64,000 bases of DNA from an uncultured Anaerolineaceae bacterium (GCA_937920255.1 CALDSL010000003.1:3875-67874); one strand, 5' to 3'. Shown: positions 8,555-19,480, counted from the stretch's first letter. The notes: generated by a model from the sequence alone, not told the origin. A program made the numbers and translations.

Positions 8555-8950
8555 ATGATCGAAATTCCAGCATCTCATGCGGATTTGGTGTCTGACGATG
8601 TAAAAAGTTTTGCGTTCCTGGCGACGGTGATGGCCAACGGCACACCCCAGGTGACACCGGTGTGGTTCAACTTTCACGATGGGTACCTGCTGATCAATAC
8701 CGCGGAGGGCCGCACCAAAGATCGCAACATGCGCGAGCGACCCGACATCGCGGTGTCGATACCCGACCCGAAGAACATGTACCGCTATCTGCAGATACGC
8801 GGGCGCGTGGTGGAAATCACAGGCGAAGGCGCTGTGGAACACATCAACTGGCTTTCGCAAAAATATTTGGGCAAACCCTACAACCTTCCAGAAGGTCAGA
8901 GACGGGTGATCTACCGCGTTGAGCCGAACTGGGTGACCATCAATGGTTAA
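8555..8950 (+). CDS. F420-dependent pyridoxamine-5'-phosphate-oxidase-fold enzyme
   Basis: A 131-residue split-barrel protein. The pattern FLATVMANGTPQVTPVWF at residues 19-36, then LLINTAEGRTKDRNM and YLQIRGRVVEITG, is that of PPOX-class F420-dependent oxidoreductases and their F420-binding relatives. Such proteins reduce varied substrates with F420H2 or store F420; the substrate here is unknown. The neighbouring cofD gene 16 bases downstream supports F420 rather than FMN as cofactor. Confidence 0.8.
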   Translation: MIEIPASHADLVSDDVKSFAFLATVMANGTPQVTPVWFNFHDGYLLINTAEGRTKDRNMRERPDIAVSIPDPKNMYRYLQIRGRVVEITGEGAVEHINWLSQKYLGKPYNLPEGQRRVIYRVEPNWVTING

Positions 8951-8965
8951 AACGAGCGCCTGCAT

Positions 8966-9895
8966 ATGAAAATCACCGCGCTCGCAGGTGGGGTGGGTGG
9001 AGCGAAACTGGTGGACGGCCTGGCGCGCTGCCTGCCGGCCGAGGACCTCACCGTAATTGTCAACACCGGCGATGATTTTAATCATTTCGGGTTGCGCATC
9101 TGCCCCGACCTGGATACGGTATGCTACACGCTGGCCGGCATGGCCAACCCAGCCACGGGTTGGGGACGCGCCGGCGAAACCTGGAATGTGCTGGAAAGCC
9201 TGCGCGCCCTGGACGCTCCGTCCTGGTTCGCGTTGGGCGATGCCGACCTGGGCACGCACCTGGAGCGCACGCGCCGGCTGGTGGAGGGCGAAACGCTGTC
9301 GCAGGTGACGGCGGCGTTCTGCCGGGCGTGGGGTATCCCTGTGACTGTGCTGCCAATGAGTGATGACCGCGTGTCCACCATCGTGCAGACACGCGAAGAC
9401 GGCGAACTGCCGTTCCAGGATTATTTTGTCCGCCGGCGCTGCGAGCCGGCCGTCATGGGCTTTCGCTTTGAAGGATTGGAATCGGCGCAGCCAGCCCCGG
9501 GTGTGCTGGAAAGCCTGCGCGCGGCGGATGTGATCATCCTGGCGCCATCGAACCCGTGGGTCAGCATCGGCCCGATCGCGGCGCTGCCGGGGGTGATGGA
9601 CGCGCTGCGAGCCGGCAAGGTGGTGGCGGTTTCCCCGCTGATTGGCGGGCAGGCAGTGAAAGGCCCGGCAGCCAGGATGTACCGCGATCTGGGCATCGAG
9701 CCCTCCAGCCGCGCGGTGGCGGAACATTACCGCGGCTTTCTGGACGCAATTGTTGTGGATCACGCCGATCAGCAGCAGGCATCTGATATCGAACAGTGGG
9801 GTATAATTTCTATCGTAACCGATATACTTATCCCAGGCACCGAAGAGCGGCAGCGCCTAGCGAGAGAAATCCTCGCTTATTGTGGATACAGTTAG
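8966..9895 (+). CDS. cofD: 2-phospho-L-lactate transferase (F420 synthesis)
   Basis: A 309-residue enzyme that joins the lactyl (or phosphoenolpyruvyl) diphospho-guanosine to the deazaflavin Fo. The N-terminus reads ALAGGVGGAKLVDGLA followed by IVNTGDDFNHFGL, both hallmark CofD segments. ILAPSNPWVSIGPIAALPG appears near residue 195. Length is normal. The start ATG at 8966 lies 16 bases after the upstream gene. It forms a pair with cofC, 15 bases downstream. Whether the bacterium makes classical F420 or the dehydro intermediate cannot be read from this gene. Confidence 0.93.
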   Translation: MKITALAGGVGGAKLVDGLARCLPAEDLTVIVNTGDDFNHFGLRICPDLDTVCYTLAGMANPATGWGRAGETWNVLESLRALDAPSWFALGDADLGTHLERTRRLVEGETLSQVTAAFCRAWGIPVTVLPMSDDRVSTIVQTREDGELPFQDYFVRRRCEPAVMGFRFEGLESAQPAPGVLESLRAADVIILAPSNPWVSIGPIAALPGVMDALRAGKVVAVSPLIGGQAVKGPAARMYRDLGIEPSSRAVAEHYRGFLDAIVVDHADQQQASDIEQWGIISIVTDILIPGTEERQRLAREILAYCGYS

Positions 9896-9910
9896 GAGGA
9901 ATAAAGCCGG

Positions 9911-10525
9911 ATGAGCTTGTGGGCGATCATTCCCGTCAAGCCATTACGTAGAGGCAAATCCCGTCTTGCCGGTGTCCTGTCTGAAGACGAGCGGGCATTG
10001 CTCAACTATACAATGCTATCCAGCACGTTAAAAGTTTTAGCGGAAGTACCCGAGATCACCGAGCGGCTGGTTGTCAGCCGCGACCCGGCCGCGCTGGCTC
10101 TGGCTCGCGAGTACGGGGCGCGCACGCTACAGGAAGACGGCAGCCCGGGGTTAAACACTGCGCTGCGCCGGGCGACCGTAGTCGCGCAGGTGTATTCGGC
10201 CGGCGGCGTGCTGATTCTGCCAGCCGACTTGCCGTTAATTTCGCCGGCGGACGTAGCGGAACTGATCACACACACCAACAAGCCCCCGGTGGTTGTGATT
10301 GCGCCTGACCGGCGTAACGATGGCACGAATGCGCTGCTCTGCAGTCCGGCCGGGCTGATTGACTATCACTTTGGACCGGGTTCGTTTCACAAACATGTCC
10401 AACAGGCGGAAAAATCCGGCGTGCGCGTTGAAGTTTGCACCCTGTTTTCGCTGGGATTGGATTTGGATTTACCGGAAGACCTGGATTTATTAAGGCAAAT
10501 GAGAGCATTACAAATCGATATCTAG
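9911..10525 (+). CDS. cofC: 2-phospho-L-lactate (or PEP) guanylyltransferase
   Basis: A 204-residue nucleotidyltransferase that activates phospholactate or phosphoenolpyruvate with GTP, releasing pyrophosphate. [19 protein letters not shown] at the N-terminus is the conserved CofC/FbiD signature, and [14 protein letters not shown] near residue 97 carries the metal-binding aspartates. The start follows GTTAGGAGGA. The gene sits directly after cofD. The Fo synthase genes (fbiC or cofG/cofH) are not in this window. Confidence 0.92.
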   Translation: MSLWAIIPVKPLRRGKSRLAGVLSEDERALLNYTMLSSTLKVLAEVPEITERLVVSRDPAALALAREYGARTLQEDGSPGLNTALRRATVVAQVYSAGGVLILPADLPLISPADVAELITHTNKPPVVVIAPDRRNDGTNALLCSPAGLIDYHFGPGSFHKHVQQAEKSGVRVEVCTLFSLGLDLDLPEDLDLLRQMRALQIDI

Positions 10526-10562
10526 CCCATCCGTATCACTACGATCATCCTTAGGAGGACTC

Positions 10563-11557
<995 letters not shown>

Positions 11558-11561
<4 letters not shown>

Positions 11562-12022
11562 TGAAGAAACAGGGAAGCGCCCGGCAGTGCTTTGTTTGTG
11601 GCGTGGAAAATCCTTACGGGCTGCACCTGAAGTTCTATGAGAGCGGCCCGGGCGAAACCCACGCCGAGATTGTGGTGCCTGAGCGGTATCAGGGCTACCC
11701 TGGCATCGTGCATGGCGGCGTGATCGCCGCCATGCTGGACGAGGTCTCCGGGCGCGCCTTTATAGGAGATAACCCGCCGCGTTTTATGGTCACCGTCAAG
11801 CTGTCTGTGCGTTACCGCCGGCCGGTGCCGGTGGAGACTTTGCTGGTGCTCAAAGGGCACGCGGGTGAAGATAAAGGCCGCGCAGCTTATGCGACAGGCG
11901 AAATCTATGACGCGCAGGGCGTACTGCTGGCGGAGGCGGAAACCGTGCTGGCCGATATACCCCCCGACGTTGGCGGGATGACCGAACTGGGCGAAGACGA
12001 TTGGAAAGTTTATCCAGATTGA
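11558..12022 (+). CDS. PaaI-type hotdog thioesterase
   Basis: A 154-residue hotdog-fold protein. [20 protein letters not shown] at about residues 47-66 is the HGG active-site helix of PaaI/4HBT thioesterases. An N-terminal [12 protein letters not shown] resembles the short Cys motif seen in some members of this family. It begins inside the stop of the upstream LLM gene, so translation is likely coupled. The acyl-CoA substrate is not predictable. Confidence 0.8.
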
Positions 12023-12035
12023 GGAGCGCAAAACG

Positions 12036-12821
12036 ATGATTATTGCATATCACCGACCAGCTTCAGTGGATGAAGCGCTGGCATTAATAAACCGGACGGA
12101 ACCGGAAACGCTTCCGCTGGGCGGGGGCACGGTCTTGAGCCGGCCGGGACCGGGGCGTTATGCCGTGGTGGACTTGCAGTCGCTGGGGCTCAACAAGATC
12201 GAACGCCAGGGCGCGACGCTGGTGATCGGCGCGGCCGCGACGCTGCAGGACTTGTACGCGCGCGCCGACATTCAGGAAGCGCTACGCGAGGCCATCCGGC
12301 GCGAAACGACCTACAACCTGCGGCAAAGCGCGAGCGTGGCAGGGGCGCTGGTCAGCGCAGATGGCAAATCGCCCTTTGCCGCGGCGATGCTGGCGTTGGG
12401 CGCGGTGCTGGTGTGGGCGCCAGACGGGCGCGAAACACCGCTGGCGCAGTATTATGACGGCGTTTCCGCCCGCACGCAAGGGCTGATTTTGCGTGTAGCC
12501 ATCCCCGTGGATGCTGAATTGCGGTATGAAGCTATCGCAAAAACACCGGCGGACGTGCCGATCCTGTGTGGGGCAGTGGGGCGGCTGGCGAATGGGTTGC
12601 AAAACGTGGTGCTGGGCGGAATAGGGGACGCGCCGATGCTGGTGCGCAGCCAAACTGGAGGTCTGGAAGGCATCGAACTTGCCAACGCGGTCGAGAATGT
12701 ATTTAGTAATGCGTATAGCCAATATGGTAATCAAAATTCTTCCAATTCTGATTACTTAAAACCAACCAGCGCGATCTTACTGCGCCGTCTGACCGGCGAT
12801 CTACCCGGCCGGGCAGGCTAA
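12036..12821 (+). CDS. Molybdenum hydroxylase FAD-binding subunit (CoxM/XdhB type)
   Basis: A 261-residue FAD subunit of a xanthine-dehydrogenase-family enzyme. LPLGGGTVLSRPG at about residues 27-39 is the first FAD loop, and LRQSASVAGALVSADGKSP takes the place of the usual NRGTIGGNL second loop. It is slightly shorter than typical subunits and more divergent than the second FAD domain at 18065. A GAGGAGC site precedes the ATG. The downstream gene supplies the iron-sulfur and molybdenum parts after 11 bases. Confidence 0.82.
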   Translation: MIIAYHRPASVDEALALINRTEPETLPLGGGTVLSRPGPGRYAVVDLQSLGLNKIERQGATLVIGAAATLQDLYARADIQEALREAIRRETTYNLRQSASVAGALVSADGKSPFAAAMLALGAVLVWAPDGRETPLAQYYDGVSARTQGLILRVAIPVDAELRYEAIAKTPADVPILCGAVGRLANGLQNVVLGGIGDAPMLVRSQTGGLEGIELANAVENVFSNAYSQYGNQNSSNSDYLKPTSAILLRRLTGDLPGRAG

Positions 12822-12832
12822 AGGTGAGCACT

Positions 12833-15800
12833 ATGGAAATCAATCGCTTGATCAACGGTAACCTGCAACGATACACTACTGCGCCGTCTGATACGCTGCT
12901 GGCAGTGTTGCGGCGCGAAGGCTTTTTTGGCGCGAAATTTGGCGGCTGCAAAGAAGGTGAATGCGGCGCATGCGCGGTTCTGCTGGACGGCCGTCCGGTC
13001 AATTCGTGCTCGATGCTGGCCGCTCAGGCCGAGGGCCACCGCATCGAGACCATTGAAGGGATCGGCCAGCACCCCGAACAGGGCTGGAAAAAGACTTCCG
13101 GGCTGCATCCCATCCAGCAGGCGTTCGTCGAGACCGGCGCGGTGCAATGTGGATACTGCACGCCAGCCATGGTGCTGGCCGCCAAATCGCTGCTCGAGCG
13201 CGAGCCCAATCCTACCGAAACCCAGGTTCGCGAAGTGCTCTCCGGCGTTCTGTGCCGCTGTACCGGTTATCTGAAGCCCGTACAGGCAGTGATGCGCGCC
13301 GCGGCCTATTTGCGCGGTGAAGCCGTGCCGCCCATCGATGGAAGCATTGAAGCACCAGAAGGCCTGTTTGGCGAGCCAGGCGGCGGCGATGCGGGCTTAC
13401 CCAATATTGGAACCCCCTCTGGCGCCGACACGCTCACCCGTGTGATGCCGCGTATCAGCATCACCCCGCAGGCCGGGGCCTGGACCCAGGTGGGAAAACC
13501 CGAGCAGAAAGTCGATGCAGTCAAGCTGGTGCAGGGGAAACCAGCCTTTACCGCCGACCTGGATATGCGCGGCATGCTGGTGGCCAAAGTGCTGCACAGC
13601 CCGGTGGCACACGCACGCATCAAGCGCATCGACACCACCAAAGCCAAAGCGCTGGACGGCGTGGCGGCAGTGCTGACCTACCAGGACATCCCGCGCGTGG
13701 TGTATTCCACCGCCGGTCAGTCTGACCCGATCCCCGGGCCGCTGGACAGCTTCTCGCTGGACAGCAAAGTGCGTTTTGTAGGCGACCGCGTGGCCTTTGT
13801 GGCTGCGGAGACTGAGGAAATCGCCTACCAGGCGCTGCAGTTGATCGAAGTTGAATACGAAGAGCTGCCGGCCATCATCGACCCGGCCGACGCGATGAAA
13901 CCCGGCGCGGTACGCATACATGACGAGCCGGAGTACGTGAACTTCGGCGACTCGAACCCGGAAAAGAACCTGGCCGCCGAGCTGCGCATCGACATTGGCG
14001 ATGTGGAAAAGGGCTTTGCCGAGGCTGATTTTATCTTTGAGGGCGACTACGAAGTACCCAAAGTGCAGCAGGCGCATATCGAGCCGCATGTGGCCGTGAC
14101 GTACTGGGATGAAGATGACCGGCTGGTGATCCGCACCAGCACCCAGGTGCCATTCCACACCCGCCGCGTGCTGGCGCCTGTGCTGGGCCTACCGATGAAG
14201 CGCATCCGTGTCATTAAGCCGCGTATTGGCGGCGGGTTCGGCGGCAAGCAGGAAATTCTGATGGAAGACGTAGCCGCGCACCTGACCATTGCCACCAGGC
14301 GGCCGGTGATCTACGAGTACACACGCGAGGAAGAGTTTATCGCCGCGCGCTCGCGCCACCCGATGCGCGTGCACATGAAGACCGGCGTCAAGCGCGACGG
14401 TACCATCACTGCCAACGAGATGTACGCGCTGTCGGATACCGGCGCGTATGGCTGCCATGCCCTCACCGTTACCGGCAACACCGGCCACAAGTCGATGGCG
14501 CTGTACATCGGCGACGGACCGTACCGCGAATCGCCCAATATCCGCTTCTACGCCGACGTGGTGTACACCAACACCCCGCCATCCGGCGCATTCCGCGGTT
14601 ATGGCGTGCCGCAGGGCTATTGGCCGCTCGACCGCCACATGGAAAAGATCGCCCGCGAGTTGGGGCTGGACCCGCTGGATTTCCGGCTGAAGAATGCCAT
14701 TCGCCCAGGGGAATACCACCCGTTCAGCAAATCATGGAGCGAAGGCCGCGAACCGCGCCCGGAGATCATCCATACCGTGGGATTGGAACAGTGCGTCCAG
14801 CAGGGTAAAGCCGTGGCCGGGTGGGACCAGAAATTCCATAATCCCGAATGGCGCAGCGTGCCCGGCAAGCCGCACCTGCGGCGCGGGATCGGCGTGGCGA
14901 TGGTGATGCAGGGCACAGCCATCCCGTACCTGGATATGGGCGGCGCCAGCATCAAGATGAACGACGACGGTTCCTTCAACCTGCTGATTGGAGCGACCGA
15001 CCTGGGCACCGGCTCGGATACTGTGCTGGGCCAGATGGCGGCCGAAGTGCTGGGCATCCCGCTGGAAGACCTGATCGTCTACTCTTCGGATACGGATTTC
15101 ACCCCGTTTGACAAGGGCGCGTACGCGTCCAGCACCACCTACATTTCCGGAACCGCGGCGGTACTGGCGGCGCGCAAAGTCGCGGAGCGCATCCGCGTAC
15201 GCGCGGCGCGCATGCTCAACGAGCGCGGCGGCCCGCAGGTGGAAGCTGACGAGATCGAGCTGGCCGACCGCAAGGCGATTGCGCCGGATGGGCGTTTTGT
15301 GACCCTGGTCGAAGTTGGGCACGACTCGCTGCACCATACTGACCAGGAACAGATCATGGGCGTCGCCTCCTACGTGTCGCCGTCATCCCCGCCGCCGTTC
15401 GCGGCGCAGTTCGCGGAGGTGACGGTGGACATCGAAACCGGCCAGGTCACCGTGGACAAGTTGGTGATGGCCGTTGACGGCGGCGTGATCGTCAACCCGG
15501 TGCTGGCTTCGGGCCAGATCGAAGGCGGCATGACCCAGGCTTTGGGTTATGCGGTTTGCGAAGAAATGCGATATGATGATAAGGGCAACGCGCTGGAACG
15601 CGATCTGGTGGATTACCACATCTTCCGCGCGGATGAAATGCCAAAGCTGGAAACGCTGTTTATCGAAACGTTCGAGCCTACCCATCCGTTTGGGGTCAAG
15701 GCCGTGGCGGAAATCCCGATGGATGGCGTGGCGCCGGCAGTAGGCAATGCCATTTTGGACGCGTGCGGCGCGCAGGTGGATGTCAATCCCACCACGCCAG

Positions 15801-15865
15801 ACCGGGTCTGGCGCGCGCTGCAATCGGGCAATACCGGCGGATTCACGCGGAAAGAAGTGCGGTAA
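12833..15865 (+). CDS. Fused [2Fe-2S] and molybdopterin subunits of a molybdenum hydroxylase
   Basis: A 1010-residue fusion. The N-terminal half has the two [2Fe-2S] sites: GCKEGECGACAV near residue 43, and GAVQCGYCTP plus LCRCTGYLKP near 100-145. From about residue 210 runs a molybdopterin-binding subunit with GGGFGGKQE, GAFRGYGVPQ and a C-terminal KAVAEIPMDGVAPAVGNA, whose Glu aligns with the catalytic glutamate of the family. The usual order is separate subunits or a FeS-FAD-Mo chain, so this FeS-Mo fusion without FAD is uncommon. ATG 12833 is chosen because AAAGGTGA overlaps the alternative GTG at 12824. The substrate, probably an N-heterocycle or purine, is not defined. Confidence 0.88.
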   Translation: MEINRLINGNLQRYTTAPSDTLLAVLRREGFFGAKFGGCKEGECGACAVLLDGRPVNSCSMLAAQAEGHRIETIEGIGQHPEQGWKKTSGLHPIQQAFVETGAVQCGYCTPAMVLAAKSLLEREPNPTETQVREVLSGVLCRCTGYLKPVQAVMRAAAYLRGEAVPPIDGSIEAPEGLFGEPGGGDAGLPNIGTPSGADTLTRVMPRISITPQAGAWTQVGKPEQKVDAVKLVQGKPAFTADLDMRGMLVAKVLHSPVAHARIKRIDTTKAKALDGVAAVLTYQDIPRVVYSTAGQSDPIPGPLDSFSLDSKVRFVGDRVAFVAAETEEIAYQALQLIEVEYEELPAIIDPADAMKPGAVRIHDEPEYVNFGDSNPEKNLAAELRIDIGDVEKGFAEADFIFEGDYEVPKVQQAHIEPHVAVTYWDEDDRLVIRTSTQVPFHTRRVLAPVLGLPMKRIRVIKPRIGGGFGGKQEILMEDVAAHLTIATRRPVIYEYTREEEFIAARSRHPMRVHMKTGVKRDGTITANEMYALSDTGAYGCHALTVTGNTGHKSMALYIGDGPYRESPNIRFYADVVYTNTPPSGAFRGYGVPQGYWPLDRHMEKIARELGLDPLDFRLKNAIRPGEYHPFSKSWSEGREPRPEIIHTVGLEQCVQQGKAVAGWDQKFHNPEWRSVPGKPHLRRGIGVAMVMQGTAIPYLDMGGASIKMNDDGSFNLLIGATDLGTGSDTVLGQMAAEVLGIPLEDLIVYSSDTDFTPFDKGAYASSTTYISGTAAVLAARKVAERIRVRAARMLNERGGPQVEADEIELADRKAIAPDGRFVTLVEVGHDSLHHTDQEQIMGVASYVSPSSPPPFAAQFAEVTVDIETGQVTVDKLVMAVDGGVIVNPVLASGQIEGGMTQALGYAVCEEMRYDDKGNALERDLVDYHIFRADEMPKLETLFIETFEPTHPFGVKAVAEIPMDGVAPAVGNAILDACGAQVDVNPTTPDRVWRALQSGNTGGFTRKEVR

Positions 15866-15889
15866 ATTTTTGCGCAGAGAGGCTGAAAG

Positions 15890-17242
15890 TTGAAGATAGC
15901 ATCCCCGATCTATGTGATTGGACACGTCAACCCGGACACCGATTCGATCGCGTCTGCCATGGGCTATGCCTGGCTGCTGCGCGAACGCGACGGCGCTGAT
16001 ACCGTAGCGGCGCGTGCGGGCGCGTATAACCCGCAGACGGTCTGGGTGCTCAAATATTTGGGCATGGAAGGGCCGATGCTGCTCACCGACGCCTCTCCGC
16101 GCTTTGAGTCCGTGATGCGGCGTTACGATACGACCACGCCCGAGCGCCCGCTGCGCGAAGCCTGGGCAATTTCGGCTCGCACCGGGGGTATCGCCCCAAT
16201 CCTGAACCCGGACGGTACGCCGTTCGGCCTGGTGACCGGGCGAAGCCTGTTTAACTTCCTCAGCCATCTGGTTGGACCGCACATCAAGCAGCAAGATCTC
16301 AAGCTGAACGATTTTCTGGAGATGCCCTGCAAAGATGCCGCCGATATTAACGTGGCTCGCTTTCAGGCCTCCACGCGCATTCGCGATGTAATCAACCGCA
16401 TCCTGCGCGAGGAAGGTGATGAGTTCTGGGTGCTGGACGAAAACGGCTTCTATGCCGGTATCTGCCGCCAGCGCGACCTGCTCAACCCGCCACGGCTGCG
16501 CATCATCATGGTCGATCATAATGAGCCGGGGCAGGCGCTGGGCTCGCTGGAAGAGGCTGAATTGCTGGAAATTCTTGACCATCACCGCCTGGGCAATCCT
16601 TCCACCCACATGCCGATCAAATTCACTGTGGATGTGGTGGGCAGCACCAGCACGCTGGTGTCGGAGCAGATCGCCGACGCCGGGTTGAGCGCTCCGCCGG
16701 CGATTGCCGGGATGTTGCTGGCCGGCCTGCTGTCGGACACGCTGATCCTGACCTCTCCCACGACGACCAACCGCGACAAAGATGCCGCGGAACGGCTGGG
16801 ACGCTGGGCTTTCGCGGCTGGGAGCAAGCTCTCGGGCGAGACCATCAAGAGCTTTGGCGACAAAGTGGTCTCAGCCGGCGCGGGCCTGGCAGCGCGCGCG
16901 CCTCGCGAAATCGTCATCACCGATATGAAAATTTACAACGGCGGCGGGTTGCAGTTCTCGATCTCGCAGGCCGAAGTGAACAACCTGTACGAAGTCAGCG
17001 AGCACCTGGAAAAGCTCACCCAGGCCTTGAATGACCTGCGCGTCAGCCGCGGTCTGGATTTCTCGATGCTCATGGTGACGGACGTGGTGCGCGGTTCCAG
17101 CCGCCTGCTGATTTCAAACCCACCGGCGGTGTTGAGCGATCTTCCATACCCGCCGCAGAACGACGGAACCCGCCAGGCGGAGGGGGTCGTCTCGCGCAAG
17201 AAGCAGCTTTTGCCGGTGGTTCTGGGCTTATTGGAGGCATAA
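15890..17242 (+). CDS. ppaC: Manganese-dependent inorganic pyrophosphatase with CBS domains
   Basis: A 450-residue family II pyrophosphatase. GHVNPDTDSIASAMG at residues 10-25 is the first metal motif, MVDHNEP and ILDHHRLG the DHH part, and SRKKQ near the C-terminus the substrate-binding motif of the DHHA2 domain. Between the two DHH halves lies an insert of about 120 residues (ILNPDGTPFGLVTGRSL, FWVLDENGFYAGI) that reads as a pair of CBS domains; in this family these bind adenine nucleotides and regulate activity. The start is TTG at 15890 after AGAGAGG. It lies inside the Mo-hydroxylase block, where it may remove pyrophosphate made by CofC and MocA (inference). Confidence 0.9.
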   Translation: MKIASPIYVIGHVNPDTDSIASAMGYAWLLRERDGADTVAARAGAYNPQTVWVLKYLGMEGPMLLTDASPRFESVMRRYDTTTPERPLREAWAISARTGGIAPILNPDGTPFGLVTGRSLFNFLSHLVGPHIKQQDLKLNDFLEMPCKDAADINVARFQASTRIRDVINRILREEGDEFWVLDENGFYAGICRQRDLLNPPRLRIIMVDHNEPGQALGSLEEAELLEILDHHRLGNPSTHMPIKFTVDVVGSTSTLVSEQIADAGLSAPPAIAGMLLAGLLSDTLILTSPTTTNRDKDAAERLGRWAFAAGSKLSGETIKSFGDKVVSAGAGLAARAPREIVITDMKIYNGGGLQFSISQAEVNNLYEVSEHLEKLTQALNDLRVSRGLDFSMLMVTDVVRGSSRLLISNPPAVLSDLPYPPQNDGTRQAEGVVSRKKQLLPVVLGLLEA

Positions 17243-17245
17243 AGG

Positions 17246-18046
17246 ATGGGCCAAGCATCCATCATCCAAACCCTGGCCGAACTGGAAGCGAACGGCCGGG
17301 CGGGCGTGTTATGCACCATCATCGAGACTAACGGGTCAACGCCGCGGCATGAGGGCAGCAAGATGCTGGTCTTTGCCGATGGCAGTTTCGTGGGAACCGT
17401 CGGCGGCGGCGAGATTGAAAACCGCGTACGCGAGACGGCCATGCAGGCGTTGAAGGATGGGAAATCCCGCGTACTCCGGTATAATATGATTGACCCGAGC
17501 AGGGGCGATCCCGGTGTATGTGGAGGTACAGTGGAGGTGTTTGTGGAGCCGTTTCTTCCACAACCGACTCTGGTCGTCGTGGGCGGCGGCCATGTGGGCA
17601 AGGCAGTGGCGCACCTGGCGCACTGGCTTGGGTTTCGGGTTGCCGTTTCCGACGACCGCCCGGAATTCTGCACCCCGGAGGCTAACCCGGATGCGGATAT
17701 GTTTTACCCGGTGCCGATGGCGGAACTGCCGGCACAAATGCAGATTAATCCCTATACCTACTTTGTTCTGACCACGCGCGGGTCGGCGGTGGACGTGGCC
17801 GGCCTGCCAGCCTTGCTGGCCAGCGAAGCTCCTTACATCGGCGTGATCGGTTCGCGCCGGCGCTGGGTGACCACGCGCAAGGCTTTGTTGGATGCCGGCG
17901 TACCTGAAGAACAGTTGAAGCGCGTCATATCCCCGATGGGACTGGAGCTCAATGCAGAAACGCCGGAAGAGATCGCGGTGAGCATCCTGGCAGAAATCAT
18001 CATGCTGCGCAATGCCGGTACCGGCAAGAGCATGGATATCGAATAA
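17246..18046 (+). CDS. xdhC: XdhC/CoxF family molybdenum-enzyme maturation factor
   Basis: A 266-residue protein with the two conserved parts of XdhC: the N-terminal ETNGSTPRHEGSKMLV and VGGGEIE, and a Rossmann-like C-terminal domain starting TLVVVGGGHVGKAVA. XdhC proteins bind molybdenum cofactor, protect it and aid its sulfuration and insertion into xanthine-dehydrogenase-like enzymes. GVIGSRRRW is the usual late motif. Only 3 bases separate it from the pyrophosphatase stop, and it stands between the two sets of hydroxylase subunits, so it may serve both. Confidence 0.9.
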   Translation: MGQASIIQTLAELEANGRAGVLCTIIETNGSTPRHEGSKMLVFADGSFVGTVGGGEIENRVRETAMQALKDGKSRVLRYNMIDPSRGDPGVCGGTVEVFVEPFLPQPTLVVVGGGHVGKAVAHLAHWLGFRVAVSDDRPEFCTPEANPDADMFYPVPMAELPAQMQINPYTYFVLTTRGSAVDVAGLPALLASEAPYIGVIGSRRRWVTTRKALLDAGVPEEQLKRVISPMGLELNAETPEEIAVSILAEIIMLRNAGTGKSMDIE

Positions 18047-18064
18047 CACGGAGGCCGAATAAAT

Positions 18065-19480
18065 ATGTGGCAGGAATGTATCAGCGCTACCACAGTGGAA
18101 GAAGCAGTTCAGGCTCTGGCGCAGACAGGCAGCAACGCGCGCATCATCGCCGGCGGCACAGATCTGATCCTGGAGATGGAGCGCGGGGTTCGTCACGGGC
18201 TGCAAACGATTATTGACATTTCGCGGGTACATGGACTTGACCAGATTTGCCTGGACGAGGATGGTACGCTGTATCTGGGGCCGCTGGTGACGCATAACCA
18301 CTGCGTCCAGTCGCATCTTGTGCGAGAACGCGCCTTCCCTCTGGCGAAAGCCGCCTGGGAAGTAGGATCGCCACAGATCCGCAACCGCGGCACCATCGCG
18401 GGCAATCTGATCACGGCTTCGCCGGCCAATGACACCATCACCCCGCTGATGGCGCTGGATGCGATTGTGGTGCTGCAATCGGTGCGCGGCAAGCGCAGCG
18501 TGCCGCTGAGCGCGTTTTACACCGGCGTTCGGCGTTCGGTGATGGAACCGGATGAAATGCTGGTGAACATCTGCATCCCTGGCGCGCAGGCCAACCGGCG
18601 CGGTACGTTTATCAAGTATGCGCTGCGGCGCGCGCAGGCCATATCGGTCGTCAATGCCGCTGTAGTACTGTCTATGAACGGCACAACCGTTGAAAGCGCC
18701 GCCATCACGCTGGGCGCCGTCGCGCCGGTGATCATCCATGCTACTGAGGCCGAACCGTATCTAGTGGGCAAGGAACTGACAGAAGAGGTGATGGAAAAAG
18801 CCGGTGAACTGGCAGCCAAATCCGCCCGGCCGATCGACGATGTGCGCGGCAGCGCGGTGTACCGGCGGGCGATGGTACGCGTGGTGGTGAAGCGCGCGCT
18901 GACCGCTCTGGCGCGCGGCGAAGAGCGCGCCGGGTACCCGGACGATCCGGTGCTGCTATGGGGCGGCGATTACAATGAGCCCTCGTATTTGCCCAACATT
19001 GTGCGCCATGCCGCCAGCGACCCGATTGTGACCCACATCAACGGCAAGGAATACGTGTTCCACACCGGCCAGGACAAAACCCTGCTGCGTCTGCTGCGCG
19101 AAGAAGCCGGCCTGGTGGGAACGAAAGAAGGCTGCGCCGAAGGGGAATGTGGCGCCTGCACGGTATTCTTGGACGGCGTGGCGGTGATGAGCTGCATGGT
19201 CCCCGCGCCGCGCGCGCACGGCGCAGAAATCATCACGGTGGAAGGGCTTTCGGTGAATGGCAGCCTGCACCCGGTGCAGGAAGCGTTCATCGAAGAAGGT
19301 GCGGTGCAATGCGGTTACTGCACGCCGGGCTTCCTGATGTCAGCGGCCAAACTGCTGGAAGAAAAACCACAGCCGACCAAAGAAGACATCCAGGCATCGC
19401 TCACCGGGAATTTGTGCCGCTGCACCGGCTACTATAAAATTATCCAGGCTGTGGAGCGAGCCGCCGCGAAAGGGAGCTGA
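18065..19480 (+). CDS. Fused FAD and [2Fe-2S] subunits of a second molybdenum hydroxylase
   Basis: A 471-residue fusion. Residues 1 to about 290 are a CoxM-type FAD subunit (ARIIAGGTDLILEME, then IRNRGTIAGNLITASPANDT). From about 315 on is an iron-sulfur subunit with GCAEGECGACTVFLDG, GAVQCGYCTPGFLM and LCRCTGYYKI, giving the eight Cys ligands of two [2Fe-2S] clusters. The order FAD-FeS is the reverse of the xanthine dehydrogenase chain. Together with the molybdopterin subunit at 19886 this makes a complete enzyme. A GGAGGC site precedes the ATG. Confidence 0.9.
   Translation: MWQECISATTVEEAVQALAQTGSNARIIAGGTDLILEMERGVRHGLQTIIDISRVHGLDQICLDEDGTLYLGPLVTHNHCVQSHLVRERAFPLAKAAWEVGSPQIRNRGTIAGNLITASPANDTITPLMALDAIVVLQSVRGKRSVPLSAFYTGVRRSVMEPDEMLVNICIPGAQANRRGTFIKYALRRAQAISVVNAAVVLSMNGTTVESAAITLGAVAPVIIHATEAEPYLVGKELTEEVMEKAGELAAKSARPIDDVRGSAVYRRAMVRVVVKRALTALARGEERAGYPDDPVLLWGGDYNEPSYLPNIVRHAASDPIVTHINGKEYVFHTGQDKTLLRLLREEAGLVGTKEGCAEGECGACTVFLDGVAVMSCMVPAPRAHGAEIITVEGLSVNGSLHPVQEAFIEEGAVQCGYCTPGFLMSAAKLLEEKPQPTKEDIQASLTGNLCRCTGYYKIIQAVERAAAKGS

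Noticed and set aside
15383..16609. 408-codon minus-strand frame across the Mo subunit and pyrophosphatase
   Set aside because: It spans the junction of two real genes on the other strand and shows no family motif.
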